Notes: generated by a model not told the origin, from the letters alone. 64,000 bases of DNA from Paenibacillus sp. R14(2021) (GCF_019431355.1 NZ_CP080269.1:4459001-4523000); one strand, 5' to 3'. Positions 43,435-53,006 are shown, numbered from the stretch's first letter. Program-made: numbers and translations.

Positions 43435-43941
43435 CTAGCGGTTGTCGGCATCGTCAGCCTCCATCATGATGACGTTTCGGCTTGCAGCCGACCGAGCAAT
43501 GCGCACCTCATACTTGAATTCGACGGTAGAGTCGTCCGCGTACACGTAAATCGATGTAAATGGGGCAATCGAAAGCAAGCTTTCGTTCATATTCCAAGGG
43601 GTCAACGGGAGTGCGTAGGGCCTGCCGGTCGACCAATCCAAGACTTGGATGGAGATATTGGACGCAACATTCGAGCCCATGTTGACCAGATCAACCAGGA
43701 CGAACGTCGTGTCGGGATTGATTCGAAGCACCCCTGTGGTAAATACAATTCTTGTGCTGCCCCTTGCCCTTGCCCTTTGCTTGCAGTTCGGCCGTTTGGG
43801 CGAAATGTTCCCCGAAGGCTTGCGCTGCGGTTTCCTCGCGACAGACGTGCGTAGGACGGCGCTGCTGCTGGCCGAGCGGCTGCTTTCCGCTTGGTCCGGT
43901 GCAGCGCCGTCCTTTAAGTTTGATTGTCTAGCAATCAACAT
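43435..43941 (-). CDS. Hypothetical protein
   Basis: 168 residues, not recognised. Residues 1-60 are Ser/Arg/Lys-rich and probably disordered. Residues 60-168 form a likely beta-sandwich (VFTTGVLRINPDTTFVLVDL, NISIQVLDWSTGRPYALPL, FTSIYVYADDSTVEFKYEVRI). No signal peptide. AGGGATGG precedes the ATG. Proteins of this look occur on Paenibacillus spores or surfaces, but that is only an impression. Confidence 0.55.
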   Translation of the reverse strand: MLIARQSNLKDGAAPDQAESSRSASSSAVLRTSVARKPQRKPSGNISPKRPNCKQRARARGSTRIVFTTGVLRINPDTTFVLVDLVNMGSNVASNISIQVLDWSTGRPYALPLTPWNMNESLLSIAPFTSIYVYADDSTVEFKYEVRIARSAASRNVIMMEADDADNR

Positions 43942-44165
43942 CTACCATCCCTGCTTTCTTCTCACGAGTGCTCCTATGCGTGCTAGTAATAGTAGATGCA
44001 GAGAGGTGCAGAAATGGTAGGGTGAATGTCTCTGAATCTAGCGAATGCCCCAGGAAAGTTCGACTCGCCGAGGCTATAGAGACACGAAAGCAAGAAACGT
44101 CAAGCTTCCGTAAGGCATGCTGCGTTACAATAAGTGCAGTACAAGAGAAAGGGCCGAACCTACCG

Positions 44166-45074
44166 ATGAATGAGGATATTTTGAGACGGATTCAAGCGAC
44201 CATCGATTACGTGGAGGCGTATCTGGACGAAGATCTGTCCTTGCCGCGGCTCGCGAAGACGGCGGGCTTCTCGGAGTTCCATTTTCACCGCGTATTCGAA
44301 GTTGTGGCGGGAGACACGATCATGGATTACGTGCGCAGGCGGCGACTGGCGCGGTCCGCTTATCAGATCGCTCATACGGATGAACGGCTCCTGGACATTG
44401 CGCTGGCTAACGGCTTTCAAAGTCACGAAACGTTCACGCGGGCATTCAAACGGATGTTCGAGATGACGCCCGCGGCGTATCGCAAGCGCGGCATCCGAAC
44501 GCCGGACTATGCCAAGCTGGACGTGCTGCAGCGCAAGTACAATCCTTATTTGGGAGGCATTCAAATGGAGTATCGCATCGTTACGAAACCTGCTTTCAAG
44601 GTAATTGGCTACGATCTTCAGACGTCGATGAACGAAGGGCAGAACCACGTGCAAATTCCGGCATTCTGGCAGGAGTATTTGCGAAACGGCTGGTCGCAGC
44701 GTATCCCGAACCGGGTACACAAGGACAGTCCGGTGGAGCTTGGCATCTGCCATACCTTCAATATGGAGGCAGGAACGTTCATCTATACGATCGGCATGGA
44801 AGCGGAGCATTTTGAAGATGTGCCGGAAGGCTTGTCATGCCGAGCGTTCGGCGAAGCCGAATATGCGGTGTTTACGACGCCTAAAGTGCCGGAGGATCAG
44901 TTCTCGTCATCGATTCAAAGCACCTGGCAGGCTATTTTCAGCGAGTGGTTCCCGCATTCCGGCTACGAGCATGCAGGGAAATCGGAGTTCGAGCTGTACG
45001 ACAGCCGCAGTGGTCCGGGCAACGAGCTGTGGGAGATGGATATCTACGTGCCGGTCAATCGCAAAGCCGAATAA
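44166..45074 (+). CDS. AraC-type regulator with GyrI-like effector domain
   Basis: 302 residues. An N-terminal AraC HTH pair (about 1-105: RRIQATIDYVEAYLDEDLSLPRLAKTAGFSEFHFHRVF and ERLLDIALANGFQSHETFTRAFKRMFEMTPAAYRK). The C-terminal GyrI/Rob-like ligand domain spans about 130-300 (EYRIVTKPAFKVIGYDLQTS, FNMEAGTFIYTIGMEAE, WEMDIYVPV). Rob/SoxS-type fusions of this order respond to drugs or lipophilic compounds. ATG 44166 follows AAAGGG at 11 bases; a longer frame from 43968 lacks a site. A TACAAT -10 lies near 44137. Confidence 0.9.
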   Translation: MNEDILRRIQATIDYVEAYLDEDLSLPRLAKTAGFSEFHFHRVFEVVAGDTIMDYVRRRRLARSAYQIAHTDERLLDIALANGFQSHETFTRAFKRMFEMTPAAYRKRGIRTPDYAKLDVLQRKYNPYLGGIQMEYRIVTKPAFKVIGYDLQTSMNEGQNHVQIPAFWQEYLRNGWSQRIPNRVHKDSPVELGICHTFNMEAGTFIYTIGMEAEHFEDVPEGLSCRAFGEAEYAVFTTPKVPEDQFSSSIQSTWQAIFSEWFPHSGYEHAGKSEFELYDSRSGPGNELWEMDIYVPVNRKAE

Positions 45075-45080
45075 GTGGGA

Positions 45081-45128
45081 AGGCAAAAAGGATGCAGCCG
45101 TTAAATTACGGCTGCATCCTTTTTGCCT
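45081..45128. terminator. Perfect bidirectional terminator
   Basis: 21-bp perfect stem (45081-45101 and 45108-45128) with TAAATT loop; the arms contain AAAAAGG and CCTTTTT, giving U-runs on both strands. Confidence 0.85.
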
Positions 45129-45198
45129 GAGGTCGTTTGCGCGAAGGCCGGCGAGCCTCGATGTACGGGCCGGCGCGGCAAATGAAGCCCGACTCGTC

Positions 45199-45414
45199 CT
45201 AACGCCTGCGAATTTCGAAAAACTCACAGGCGGTCCGATCATGATAAGCGACATCGCTGACGCTGGACTGGCAGACGACGATGGCGTCGTCGAAGCGGAT
45301 AATCATGCCGCCGGAGTCAATAATATGATCGTCTTTGTAGACGCGGAGCTTGAACTGACGCTCCATCGCCTCCGTAAAATCCTCATTCGTCACTAATCGG
45401 CGATATAACGCCAT
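45199..45414 (-). CDS. Small hypothetical protein
   Basis: 71 residues, unrecognised. ATG 45414 is set by GGGAGTGAG about eight bases upstream; the frame is open to 45447. MALYRRLVTNEDFTEAMERQ at the start and alternating hydrophobic strands (GGMIIRFDDAIVVCQ) suggest a small alpha/beta fold. A single Cys pair is spaced 18 residues apart. It converges on the AraC-GyrI gene and diverges from pdaA. Confidence 0.55.
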   Translation of the reverse strand: MALYRRLVTNEDFTEAMERQFKLRVYKDDHIIDSGGMIIRFDDAIVVCQSSVSDVAYHDRTACEFFEIRRR

Positions 45415-45547
45415 CGTTGTGCTCACTCCCATTTGAACAGATTCCATTCTTGTAGTTTAACACACCCGAGCTGCTAATTTCCCGCCGCTGCGATTGGTTC
45501 GTTTCACATAATTTACCGATGCCTGCGGCATAATAAGGGAGTGAAAC

Positions 45548-46375
45548 ATGAAACGTTCAAGCAGGAAAGTGGTGAAAACAATGATCAAACGTCAAGAATG
45601 GATCATCCTCCTTGCAGCGCTCGGAATCGTATCCTGCCTGATGCTGCTGAAGCCCGCAGGTGCAGCACCGGCCGGCGGACCTTACCATTTTGGATTTAAG
45701 AAGAGCGTCGGCGGAGCGCTGCCATCCATTAAAGAAGAAGGCTTCCAGACGATATTGCAGCAGCACGGAGCGATTTTCCTGGGGGATACGAAGCAGCGGG
45801 AGCTGTATCTGACCTTCGACAACGGCTATGAGAACGGCTATACGCCGGGCATCCTGGACGTGCTCAAGGCGAAGGGCGTACCGGCGATTTTCTTCGTGAC
45901 CGGCCATTACGTAAAGGACAAGCCGGAGCTCGTCAAACGCATGGCGGCGGAGGGTCATCTCATCGGCAACCACTCATGGAGCCATCCCGATATGAGCGTG
46001 ATTTCCAATGGGCAGATCGGTATGGAGCTCGCGAAAGTGAAGACAGCCGTCGCCGATCTAACCGGGCAGAAGGACATGCCGTTCCTTCGGCCGCCGAGAG
46101 GCATCTTCAGCGATCGGGTGCTTGCGGTGAGCAAGGAGCAGGGGTACACGAGCGTGTTCTGGTCAATCGCTTACCGGGACTGGGAGCCGAGCGCGCAGCG
46201 GGGCTGGAAATACGCCTACGACAACGTCATGGCGCAGCTGCATCCGGGGGCTGTGATTCTGCTGCATTCCGTGTCGAAGGACAATGCCGATGCGCTTGGC
46301 CGAATCATCGACGCGGCAAGGGAGCAGGGGTACACGTTCAGGGCACTGAATGAACTGGAGAGCAAGACGTATTAG
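45548..46375 (+). CDS. pdaA: PdaA-like peptidoglycan N-acetylmuramic acid deacetylase
   Basis: A 275-residue exported NodB enzyme. A signal or anchor lies at about 17-38. The PdaA signature is TFDNGYENGYTPGILDVLK (Asn in place of the second Asp of the usual TFDDG), then GHLIGNHSWSHPDMS (metal His pair), PFLRPPRGIFS and LHPGAVILLHSVSKDN. PdaA makes muramic delta-lactam in spore cortex, needed for germination. AGGGAGTG lies seven bases before the ATG. A CATAATA -10-like element upstream could fit forespore sigma factors (F/G), though the -35 is poor. Confidence 0.88.
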   Translation: MKRSSRKVVKTMIKRQEWIILLAALGIVSCLMLLKPAGAAPAGGPYHFGFKKSVGGALPSIKEEGFQTILQQHGAIFLGDTKQRELYLTFDNGYENGYTPGILDVLKAKGVPAIFFVTGHYVKDKPELVKRMAAEGHLIGNHSWSHPDMSVISNGQIGMELAKVKTAVADLTGQKDMPFLRPPRGIFSDRVLAVSKEQGYTSVFWSIAYRDWEPSAQRGWKYAYDNVMAQLHPGAVILLHSVSKDNADALGRIIDAAREQGYTFRALNELESKTY

Positions 46376-46422
46376 TGCAAGTGCATGCAACCGGCATAAC
46401 GGCTGGGAATAGGTCCAACATG

Positions 46423-46470
46423 AAAAAGGCGATGGTGCTCTGCTAATTCGGAGACTGCGCCTTTTTCTTT
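46423..46470 (+). terminator. Intrinsic terminator of pdaA
   Basis: AAAAAGGC / GCGCCTTTTT arms with T-rich tail. Confidence 0.6.
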
Positions 46471-46530
46471 TTCTCATTTAACTTGAGAAACGGTTGTAAG
46501 GCAGCTTGTATTGCAAAAATTGGCTCCAAA

Positions 46531-46558
46531 TTGACAGGTTCTGCAACGGAAATGTAAT
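46531..46558 (+). promoter_or_regulatory. SigA promoter of a short transcript
   Basis: Consensus TTGACA (46531-46536), 16 bp, then TGTAAT (46553-46558). Confidence 0.6.
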
Positions 46559-46564
46559 CCGCCT

Positions 46565-46674
46565 GACATGTGATTTTCATCTTCCCTTAATATTCGGCGC
46601 CTATACTAAGACCAACCCCCCTTTTAATATAGTTTTTCTTAAGACCCGCAGCCCGTTGCTGCGGGTCTCTTTTT
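46565..46674 (+). ncRNA. Candidate small RNA or terminated leader of the hybrid kinase
   Basis: In the 423-base gap after pdaA, a promoter (46531-46558) is followed about 110 bases on by a strong terminator: AGACCCGCAGC / GCTGCGGGTCT (46642-46668) with TTTTT. No ORF with a ribosome site fits between; the only ATG (46568) is followed at once by TGA. The RNA has an apparently unpaired C-rich stretch, CCAACCCCCCTTTT (46612-46625), able to pair with Shine-Dalgarno sequences, as in RsaE/RoxS-type regulators. It is not otherwise similar to those as far as I recall. Alternatively it is an attenuated leader of the kinase gene starting at 46799. Confidence 0.45.
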
Positions 46675-46798
46675 GCTTGCTATCGCTGACGAGACCGATT
46701 CTACAGCAGCTTGAAGACCTTTCTTCCACAGGCAGGAAAAAACTCGAATCCTGTCGAAATCCTCCAGTAACAGATAACTAGGGGACAGGTGAGCTGCA

Positions 46799-49705
46799 AT
46801 GTGGAAAGATTTTATCGTAAACGCAGCATTAATGACCGTCGTTACGTTATTATCCAGCAGGCTGCTTCTGAACAACAGTCGGAAGCATACGTGGAAATAT
46901 AAGCTTCAGCTTGGATTGCTGCAGGGCTTGTTCGGGGCTGTTCTCGTCTATTACGGGGTTCAGGTGGGAGACGGCGCGCGCATTGATTTGCGGTTCGTTA
47001 CCGTGCTCACCGCTGCCTATTTCGGGGGGCTCTCCTCTGCAAGCCTGGCTGGAGTTCTTATCCTATTGTTCAGGCTGTCCTTCTACCCCGTTACGGTTGG
47101 ATCGTGGGGGGCGGTCATTCTTATGGTTGTCTTATTAGCCGCTAATGCACTTATTCACCATAAGGAACGGAACTATTGGCGAAAATGGATCTATCCAATT
47201 CTGGCACTAGATCTCGGCATGCTCGTGCTAAGTCCCGCGATGATTCATCTCCCCACAACCGCATTGGTCAATTTCTGTCTATTTAATTTGATCGGTGTAA
47301 TTACAATCGCTAAGCTGCTCGACTACCGCATTCGGGCCCATGCGCTCGAGAGCGCGAACCGCGCCGCACGCGATGAGATGCACCGACTGCTTCATCTTCA
47401 GTCTGGCCTGACGGCGAAAATCATCCGTGACCCGGAGGGCGCCTACCGTTTCGCCCTCGTAGAAGGGCAGCTCCTGTATAGGTATGGCTGGAGCTATGAC
47501 GAAATGATCAACAATCGGCTGAATGATTTGAAAGGTCTCGCGCCGAGCCAAATTGAATCCATAGCGGGCTATTTCGACATAGCCTTCCAGGGGAAGGAGA
47601 CGACCTTCGAACTCGCGTACAGCAATCTTCGGATGTTCAACAGCCTGCAGCCTGTTTTCGAAAACGGCATTGTCACGGAAATCATTCTCTCCAGCACGGA
47701 TATAACGGATTGGAAGCAGGCGGAGGAACGTCTGAGGGAGAGCGAGGAACGCTACCGTTCGATCGTCGAACATTCATCGGATATCTTTATTGGCTTCGAT
47801 CCGGAAGGCCGCATCATGTCGGCGAATACGCAGTTTACGTCTATGCTGGGGCCGGATATAACGGAAATCGACGATAAGAAGCTGACGGACTTGGTCACGG
47901 TCAGCGACGAGGCGGAGTGGGAGAGGCATTTTCAAGAGACGGCGGTAATGCGGGTGCTGCAGCGCTGCGAGCTGGACATTTGGTTCGGCGGCGAAGAGCC
48001 GCGCAGCTATTCGGTAACGATGGTGCCGATGACTTTCAAGGGAAAATCCTGCATAGAAGTATCGTTCCACGATTTAACGGACTGGAAGCTGAAGCTGGAC
48101 GCAGATGGCGCGAACCAAGCGAAGAGCCAGTTCCTGGCGCAGATGAGCCACGAGATTCGGACCCCGATTAATATCATTCTGGGGCTTAACTATTTGCTGC
48201 AGAATACGCCGCTGAATGAAGTGCAGCGAGACTATGTCGGCAAGTCGATTCTCTCGACGCGCAGCCTGCTCGGCATTATCGACGATATCCTCGATTTCTC
48301 CAAGATCGAAGCGGGGAAAGTAGTGCTGGAACAGGTTGATTTTAATCTTTATGAGGTCATCCATGATATCTCCGATATGGTGGCGGTCAAAGCATTCGAG
48401 AAGGAGCTGAAGCTGCATATCGTCATCGACCATCGCGTGCCTCAAGTGCTGAAGGGCGACCCGCTGCGGCTGAAGCAAATCTTGCTCAACCTGATAAACA
48501 ATGCACTGAAATTCACCCATGAAGGGGAAATCACCATTTCGGTAGAGATGGTATCGAGAAACGCCGACGAGGTTCAACTGCATTTCTCGGTGCGGGATAC
48601 GGGTATCGGCATCAGCCCCGAACAGCATAAGAAGCTGTTCCGGACGTTCACGCAGGCTGATATGTCCACGACCAGGCAGTACGGCGGTACGGGCCTGGGC
48701 CTTGCCATCAGCCGGAAATTTGCCGAGCTCATGGGCGGCACATTAGAGGTGGAGAGTGCGGAGGGCGAAGGGAGCCGGTTTTTCTTCAACGCCTTTTTCC
48801 AAACAAGCTCAAGTTCTTCGCTCCTGCCGTTTGCCGGCAGGGACATACATATGAAGTTTTTGCGCGTACTGTTGATTTGCGACGATCTCGGCATGCAACA
48901 GGTGATGCGTAATCAGCTGGAGCAGTTCAAGTTCATCGTGACGCTGGCAGCCTCCGAACAAGAGGCCATCTACAATATTACACTCCACAGCCGGTATGAC
49001 TTGGTGATGCTGGACTGGCAGCTGCAGGGCGGCAATACGGCGAAGCTGGCCGAACGGATGAAGCAGGAAATGGCCGAGAAAACCGGTCCGCTCGTGCTTA
49101 TCAGCGCTTACCACGATGTTGAACTCTATCGCAGCGTGCCTACGAACGCGGTCGAGAAGGTACTCTTCTATCCGATGAGCCAGTCCCAGCTGTTCGATGA
49201 GGTCATATCGCTTCTTCAGCCGCACATTGCGGCCAAGCAAAGCCTGGATGAGAAGAAGGAGCAAGCCGATCGTTTCGCGCTGCTTCAAGGTGCTTCCGTC
49301 CTCCTCGTGGAAGACAACAGTATCAACCAGCTGGTTGCCGTGGAGATTCTGAAAGGCAAGGGCATGCTGATCGACGTTGCGGATAACGGCGAGGAAGCAG
49401 TGCGCATGGCCGGGCTGAAGCGGTACGATGTAATCCTGATGGATTTGCAGATGCCGATCATGGACGGTTATGAAGCGACAAGAAGGATTAGGCAGCTGGA
49501 TCATGTGAAGGGTACACCGATTGTGGCGATGACGGCGGATGCGATGAAAGGCGTGGAGGATGCGGTGCTGGAAGCCGGGATGGACTACTATTTGACCAAA
49601 CCGTTCGATCCAATTCTGATCTACAGCGTCCTGCAGCGTACGCTTCAAGCGTCGAAGGAGCTTAAGACGGAAGGCATCCTGCCTGCGGATGCCAATCCGC
49701 CTTAA
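46799..49705 (+). CDS. Hybrid sensor histidine kinase with two receiver domains
   Basis: 968 residues. Residues about 1-175 form five to six membrane helices of the 5TM-5TMR_LYT type ([39 protein letters not shown]). PAS domains lie at about 195-300 and 320-440. HisKA follows with phospho-His in [15 protein letters not shown] near 449, then HATPase ([30 protein letters not shown]). The first receiver (about 690-800) is degenerate but keeps MLDWQLQGG. The second (about 835-950) is canonical: [39 protein letters not shown] lies before the ATG. No separate output protein is adjacent. Confidence 0.93.
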   Translation: MWKDFIVNAALMTVVTLLSSRLLLNNSRKHTWKYKLQLGLLQGLFGAVLVYYGVQVGDGARIDLRFVTVLTAAYFGGLSSASLAGVLILLFRLSFYPVTVGSWGAVILMVVLLAANALIHHKERNYWRKWIYPILALDLGMLVLSPAMIHLPTTALVNFCLFNLIGVITIAKLLDYRIRAHALESANRAARDEMHRLLHLQSGLTAKIIRDPEGAYRFALVEGQLLYRYGWSYDEMINNRLNDLKGLAPSQIESIAGYFDIAFQGKETTFELAYSNLRMFNSLQPVFENGIVTEIILSSTDITDWKQAEERLRESEERYRSIVEHSSDIFIGFDPEGRIMSANTQFTSMLGPDITEIDDKKLTDLVTVSDEAEWERHFQETAVMRVLQRCELDIWFGGEEPRSYSVTMVPMTFKGKSCIEVSFHDLTDWKLKLDADGANQAKSQFLAQMSHEIRTPINIILGLNYLLQNTPLNEVQRDYVGKSILSTRSLLGIIDDILDFSKIEAGKVVLEQVDFNLYEVIHDISDMVAVKAFEKELKLHIVIDHRVPQVLKGDPLRLKQILLNLINNALKFTHEGEITISVEMVSRNADEVQLHFSVRDTGIGISPEQHKKLFRTFTQADMSTTRQYGGTGLGLAISRKFAELMGGTLEVESAEGEGSRFFFNAFFQTSSSSSLLPFAGRDIHMKFLRVLLICDDLGMQQVMRNQLEQFKFIVTLAASEQEAIYNITLHSRYDLVMLDWQLQGGNTAKLAERMKQEMAEKTGPLVLISAYHDVELYRSVPTNAVEKVLFYPMSQSQLFDEVISLLQPHIAAKQSLDEKKEQADRFALLQGASVLLVEDNSINQLVAVEILKGKGMLIDVADNGEEAVRMAGLKRYDVILMDLQMPIMDGYEATRRIRQLDHVKGTPIVAMTADAMKGVEDAVLEAGMDYYLTKPFDPILIYSVLQRTLQASKELKTEGILPADANPP

Positions 49706-49726
49706 GCTGAGGCGACCCGGAGCCGA

Positions 49727-50275
49727 TTAGAACCAGATGAACATGGAGCGGAAAAGCCCGCGTTTACGCGATGGTTGGCTGACGGGCGGTTTGGCTTCAG
49801 GGGTGCTGCGCGTGTATTCACTGGATGGTGCCGGCTGCCGCACGATTTCGATCGCGGCGGACAGCTGGTCGATCATGCGGCGCAGCTCTTCCAACTCTTC
49901 GCGGTGCTGCAGGATTTGAGCGCTGACAACTTCATCGGCCTTCTGATCCAGCCGGCGCTCCATGTGGAGAATCCGCGTAAGCATATCATCCTCTGCGGGC
50001 CGAAGCAGCTCCGCACTGGCCGCCGTCTCGAGGAAAGCGTCCTGCAGCCGCGGCTTCTCGGCCGGCTCGCTGGGCAGCTTGATCTGCTCCATCGTCTCTC
50101 CTTGTTCGATGGCGGTCTTAATGAAAGCGAGCAGCTTCATATCCCGCTCGTTAAAAATATAATGACCAAAGCGGTCTTTGCGAAAAATATCAGGGTAGTG
50201 CGAGGCCCAGCGTTTAACTGTCGTCTGACTGACGTTCAGCGATGCAGCGGCGTCCTTGCTCTTCACAAGTTCCAT
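49727..50275 (-). CDS. RacA-like MerR-type HTH protein
   Basis: 182 residues. The N-terminal MerR-type HTH is LVKSKDAAASLNVSQTTVKRWA (residues 3-24), then FGHYIFNERDMKLLAFIKTAI. A coiled coil spans about 95-145. A Pro/Ser linker leads to a basic, aromatic end (RKRGLFRSMFIWF). Length, order of parts and the amphipathic tail resemble B. subtilis RacA, which anchors the chromosome at the cell pole in sporulation. Overall similarity is too low to be sure. ATG 50275 lacks a strong ribosome site (AAGAATGG). Confidence 0.65.
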   Translation of the reverse strand: MELVKSKDAAASLNVSQTTVKRWASHYPDIFRKDRFGHYIFNERDMKLLAFIKTAIEQGETMEQIKLPSEPAEKPRLQDAFLETAASAELLRPAEDDMLTRILHMERRLDQKADEVVSAQILQHREELEELRRMIDQLSAAIEIVRQPAPSSEYTRSTPEAKPPVSQPSRKRGLFRSMFIWF

Positions 50276-50401
50276 TCTTAATCACTCGCTTCCGGTGGTT
50301 TTGCTTAGCCTATTCGCGGTGAAGCGGTCACCTCCCTGCAAGGCTGACAAAGGTAGTGGCTATTCGCTAAACAAAGTGGTTTTACGCGAATACTTGCAAG
50401 A

Positions 50402-50446
50402 AAAAGAGGCACCGAGCAAGCTGTTAGCTTGATCGGTGCCTCTTTC
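50402..50446. terminator. Terminator of the SPFH gene
   Basis: AAGAGGCACCGA / TCGGTGCCTCTT stem with inner CAAGCT / AGCTTG; U-run on the minus strand. Confidence 0.85.
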
Positions 50447-50475
50447 TTGAAATTCGATTCCCGCACGGGGACAGC

Positions 50476-51423
50476 TTATGGCTGCGCTGCTGCTGTCTCG
50501 CCGGCCGAGTTTGCGTCCGCGCCGGCATCTGCGCCCGCGACGCCTTCCGAACTGCCGCCTGCACGTGCAGCGGTGCTTGCGCCGGTGCCCGCGGTGAACG
50601 CGTTCACGTCAATGAACGGCGTTGCGCCGCCCGTTACAGTAGGCAGCTTGCCGTCCCATTTATCCACGGCTTTCTCCTGCACTTCGATTTGCTTCAGCTG
50701 CACGAGCTCCGGCGTCACCTCCAGCTTCTTCAGCTTGAGCGATTCGGCTTCCGCCTGCGCCTGTGCAACCTTTTGCTTCGCCTCGATCTGGACGCGCTTG
50801 AGATCGTTCTCGGCCTTGAGCGCCTGCTGCTGGGCAACCTGCTTTGCTTCGATCGATTGGTTGAATGCATCGGAGAACTTGAAATTGACGATATTAATGT
50901 CGTTTACGATGAGGTTATATCTGGCAAGCCGAGCCGTCAGATGCTCCCGCACCTCGCCGGCGACGACATCGCGCTTCGCAATCAAATCCTCCGCGGGGTA
51001 GCGTGCAGTCACTTCCTTGACGATTTCTTGAATGGCCGGGTTCACAATGACATTGCCGAAGGAGCCGCCGATGTTGTTCATCAGCTTATAGGCGGAGTCC
51101 TTGTCGACGGAATAGTTGACGGCGACATGCGTCGAGACCGGCTGCAAATCCTTGGAGGACGCGGAGGTGTCCGTCTCGGCCTTGGTCACCTGCACGTTAA
51201 CTTGAATGATGGACTGCACGAAAGGGATTTTCAGATGAATGCCCGGTGACAGTGTGCTATCATTCAATTTACCGAACGTTTTGTACAGTCCGACGTTGCC
51301 GTACTGGACGGTTGCGAAGGCGTTGAAGGCGACCAGCAGTCCCGCGATCAGCAGAACGGCGGTCCAAATCAGCGGTCTTAGGTTGAAACTTGGTTTTCTC
51401 GTATGCGGCTCTACAACTTGCAT
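50476..51423 (-). CDS. SPFH/prohibitin-family membrane protein
   Basis: 315 residues. One membrane helix at about 19-39 follows a short cytosolic start. The SPFH/band-7 domain spans about 40-220 (YGNVGLYKTFGKLNDSTLSPGIHLKIPFVQSI, then TARYPAEDLIAKRDVVAGEV). A coiled coil follows (about 190-260, QQALKAENDLKRVQIEAKQKVAQAQAEAES). The tail is Ala/Gly-rich and looks disordered. Prohibitin-like proteins form large membrane rings. ATG 51423 is set by GAGGAGGG; the frame is open to 51459. Confidence 0.9.
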   Translation of the reverse strand: MQVVEPHTRKPSFNLRPLIWTAVLLIAGLLVAFNAFATVQYGNVGLYKTFGKLNDSTLSPGIHLKIPFVQSIIQVNVQVTKAETDTSASSKDLQPVSTHVAVNYSVDKDSAYKLMNNIGGSFGNVIVNPAIQEIVKEVTARYPAEDLIAKRDVVAGEVREHLTARLARYNLIVNDINIVNFKFSDAFNQSIEAKQVAQQQALKAENDLKRVQIEAKQKVAQAQAEAESLKLKKLEVTPELVQLKQIEVQEKAVDKWDGKLPTVTGGATPFIDVNAFTAGTGASTAARAGGSSEGVAGADAGADANSAGETAAAQP

Positions 51424-51551
51424 GCATTTTCCCTCCTCATGTGGACAAACGCGGCACACCAGCTGGCGTGCTTATGTAGTAGATGATACGACGGCATGGG
51501 GAGAAAGTAACAACAAATGCTGGAAATTTTTTTGAGAGGGGGCAATGCGGG

Positions 51552-51788
51552 ATGTCCGATACAGCGGAAGAAGCGGCACAGTGGATGCTGCGGGAATTGC
51601 AGTCGGCCGGTATTTTGCGGCAGGAGCAGGCGGTGGACTATATTCGGGAGCATTTTGGCGAGGCGCTGATTTATGTGAACGAGAATGGCCATGCGTCCAT
51701 CGATAAGGAAGTGAAGAAACGGTTTAAGAAGCTGCACGGCGGGCGCGCAGCCTGGGAACGGGAAGGCTTCTTCTGGGGCTGGGTGTAG
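51552..51788 (+). CDS. Small conserved hypothetical protein (DUF6953-like)
   Basis: 78 residues: EEAAQWMLRELQSAGILRQEQAVDYIREHFG, YVNENGHASIDKEVKKRFKKL and the aromatic end WEREGFFWGWV. I recall this as a short Bacilli family of unknown function (DUF6953). ATG 51552 has GAGAGGGGG upstream; the frame opens earlier at 51483. Divergent from the SPFH gene. Confidence 0.7.
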   Translation: MSDTAEEAAQWMLRELQSAGILRQEQAVDYIREHFGEALIYVNENGHASIDKEVKKRFKKLHGGRAAWEREGFFWGWV

Positions 51789-51794
51789 AACGGA

Positions 51795-52103
51795 TTAGAC
51801 GTCGTAGTCGATCCGGCCATCGGCCCAAATAATGACCTGCTTGGCGGCTTCGTCGTACTCGACGTGTCCGTGCGTCGTGAAAAACCACGTCTTGCGGTTC
51901 TCCGAGCCTTCGGGAACGAAGAAAATGTTCAGGTCGTCGTGATGACGGATAATATCCTCGGCCTGCGTCTGATCAGGCACATCGATGATGAGCTTCCAAC
52001 CTTCACGGCTGCCTGCCGGTTCTACCGTGAAATTCGTCTCGTGTTTCTTGGAATCCAGAAACAGCCGGCCGCCGACAGTGTGGCGAATATACAAGTGATC
52101 CAT
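51795..52103 (-). CDS. Hypothetical protein
   Basis: 102 residues with an excellent ribosome site (AAGGAGGGG) and an extended -10 (TGGTATAGT) upstream. It is a beta-rich small protein (MDHLYIRHTVGGRLFLDSKK, WKLIIDVPDQTQAEDIIRHHDD, KTWFFTTHGHVEYD) without recognised family. It is divergent from the pirin gene, with a palindromic element between them. Confidence 0.65.
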   Translation of the reverse strand: MDHLYIRHTVGGRLFLDSKKHETNFTVEPAGSREGWKLIIDVPDQTQAEDIIRHHDDLNIFFVPEGSENRKTWFFTTHGHVEYDEAAKQVIIWADGRIDYDV

Positions 52104-52146
52104 GAATACCCCTCCTTGACAATGTTACTATACCACACCTATGATG

Positions 52147-52168
52147 CTTACATAAAGTAAGTTAATAA
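52147..52168. promoter_or_regulatory. Palindromic operator candidate, shared with azoR copy 2
   Basis: CTTAC-ATAAA-GTAAG followed by TTAATAA, inside a wider palindrome with ATGCTTA / TAAGCAT ends (52145-52173). It matches 17862-17883 at 19 of 22 positions. Confidence 0.55.
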
Positions 52169-52227
52169 GCATAGCTGAAAATTAGGTTTGCGATCTCAAC
52201 TATTTCTCTCTAAGGAGCGTGTTAAGC

Positions 52228-52935
52228 ATGATTGACGTTTATCCGGCTGCTTCCCGATTTTCAGGTGATTTGGGCTGGCTTCAATTTAATTTTAGTTTCT
52301 CATTTGCGGATTATTACGATCCAGGCAATGTGAATTTTGGTCCGCTCCGCGTGTTCAACGAAGATTTCATCCAGCCGACCCGCGGCTTCGGCACGCATCC
52401 GCACCGGGACATGGAGATCGTGACGGTCGTCATGCACGGTGAAGTGAAACACGAAGACAATACGGGGGCTTCCGAGATTATGCGCCCTGGCGAAGTGCAG
52501 CGCATGAGTGCGGGAACAGGCATTCTGCACTCCGAGGTGAATTCGTCCGAGACGGAAGTAACGAATTTGCTCCAAATGTGGTTTTTGCCGGAAGCGAAGG
52601 GTCTTAAGCCGTCATACGAGCAGAAGAAGTATGACCAGCAAGGGATGAAGAACGCGCTGCTCCCGATCGTATCCAAATCCATTCCGGGCGAATCCATCGT
52701 CTCGATTCACCAGGATATGACGATCTACCTCTCCGAACCGGACGACGGGGTATCGGTAACCTTCGAAGGCGATGCATCCCGCAAAATCTTCGTCTTCGTC
52801 ATGCGCGGAGAGGTGACGCTGAACGGCGAGTATACGCTCGCGAAGAGCGATTCGGCGCGCATTACGGATTTGTCCAAGCTGGACATTCAGGGCAAGAAGG
52901 ATGCGCAGTTTATGCTGATTGATCTGCCTGCATAA
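52228..52935 (+). CDS. Pirin family protein
   Basis: 235 residues, two cupin domains. The metal site is seen in GFGTHPHRDMEIVTVVMHGEVKHED (three His, Glu); then RPGEVQRMSAGTGILHSEVN and the usual LQMWFLPEAKGLKPSYEQK. Some pirins act as quercetin dioxygenases, others as redox sensors. ATG 52228 follows AAGGAG at ten bases. A palindrome shared with azoR copy 2 in its upstream region suggests it belongs to a quinone/electrophile response. Confidence 0.92.
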   Translation: MIDVYPAASRFSGDLGWLQFNFSFSFADYYDPGNVNFGPLRVFNEDFIQPTRGFGTHPHRDMEIVTVVMHGEVKHEDNTGASEIMRPGEVQRMSAGTGILHSEVNSSETEVTNLLQMWFLPEAKGLKPSYEQKKYDQQGMKNALLPIVSKSIPGESIVSIHQDMTIYLSEPDDGVSVTFEGDASRKIFVFVMRGEVTLNGEYTLAKSDSARITDLSKLDIQGKKDAQFMLIDLPA

Positions 52936-53006
52936 GAGCCGGCTTTCCCGTCAACACTGAAACATAGCATGGCCTCTTTAGGCCAACTATGTGAGGAGGG
53001 ACGCGA

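Noticed and set aside
46506..46781. 91-codon plus-strand ORF before the hybrid kinase
   Set aside because: Runs through a promoter and a strong terminator and has no ribosome site.
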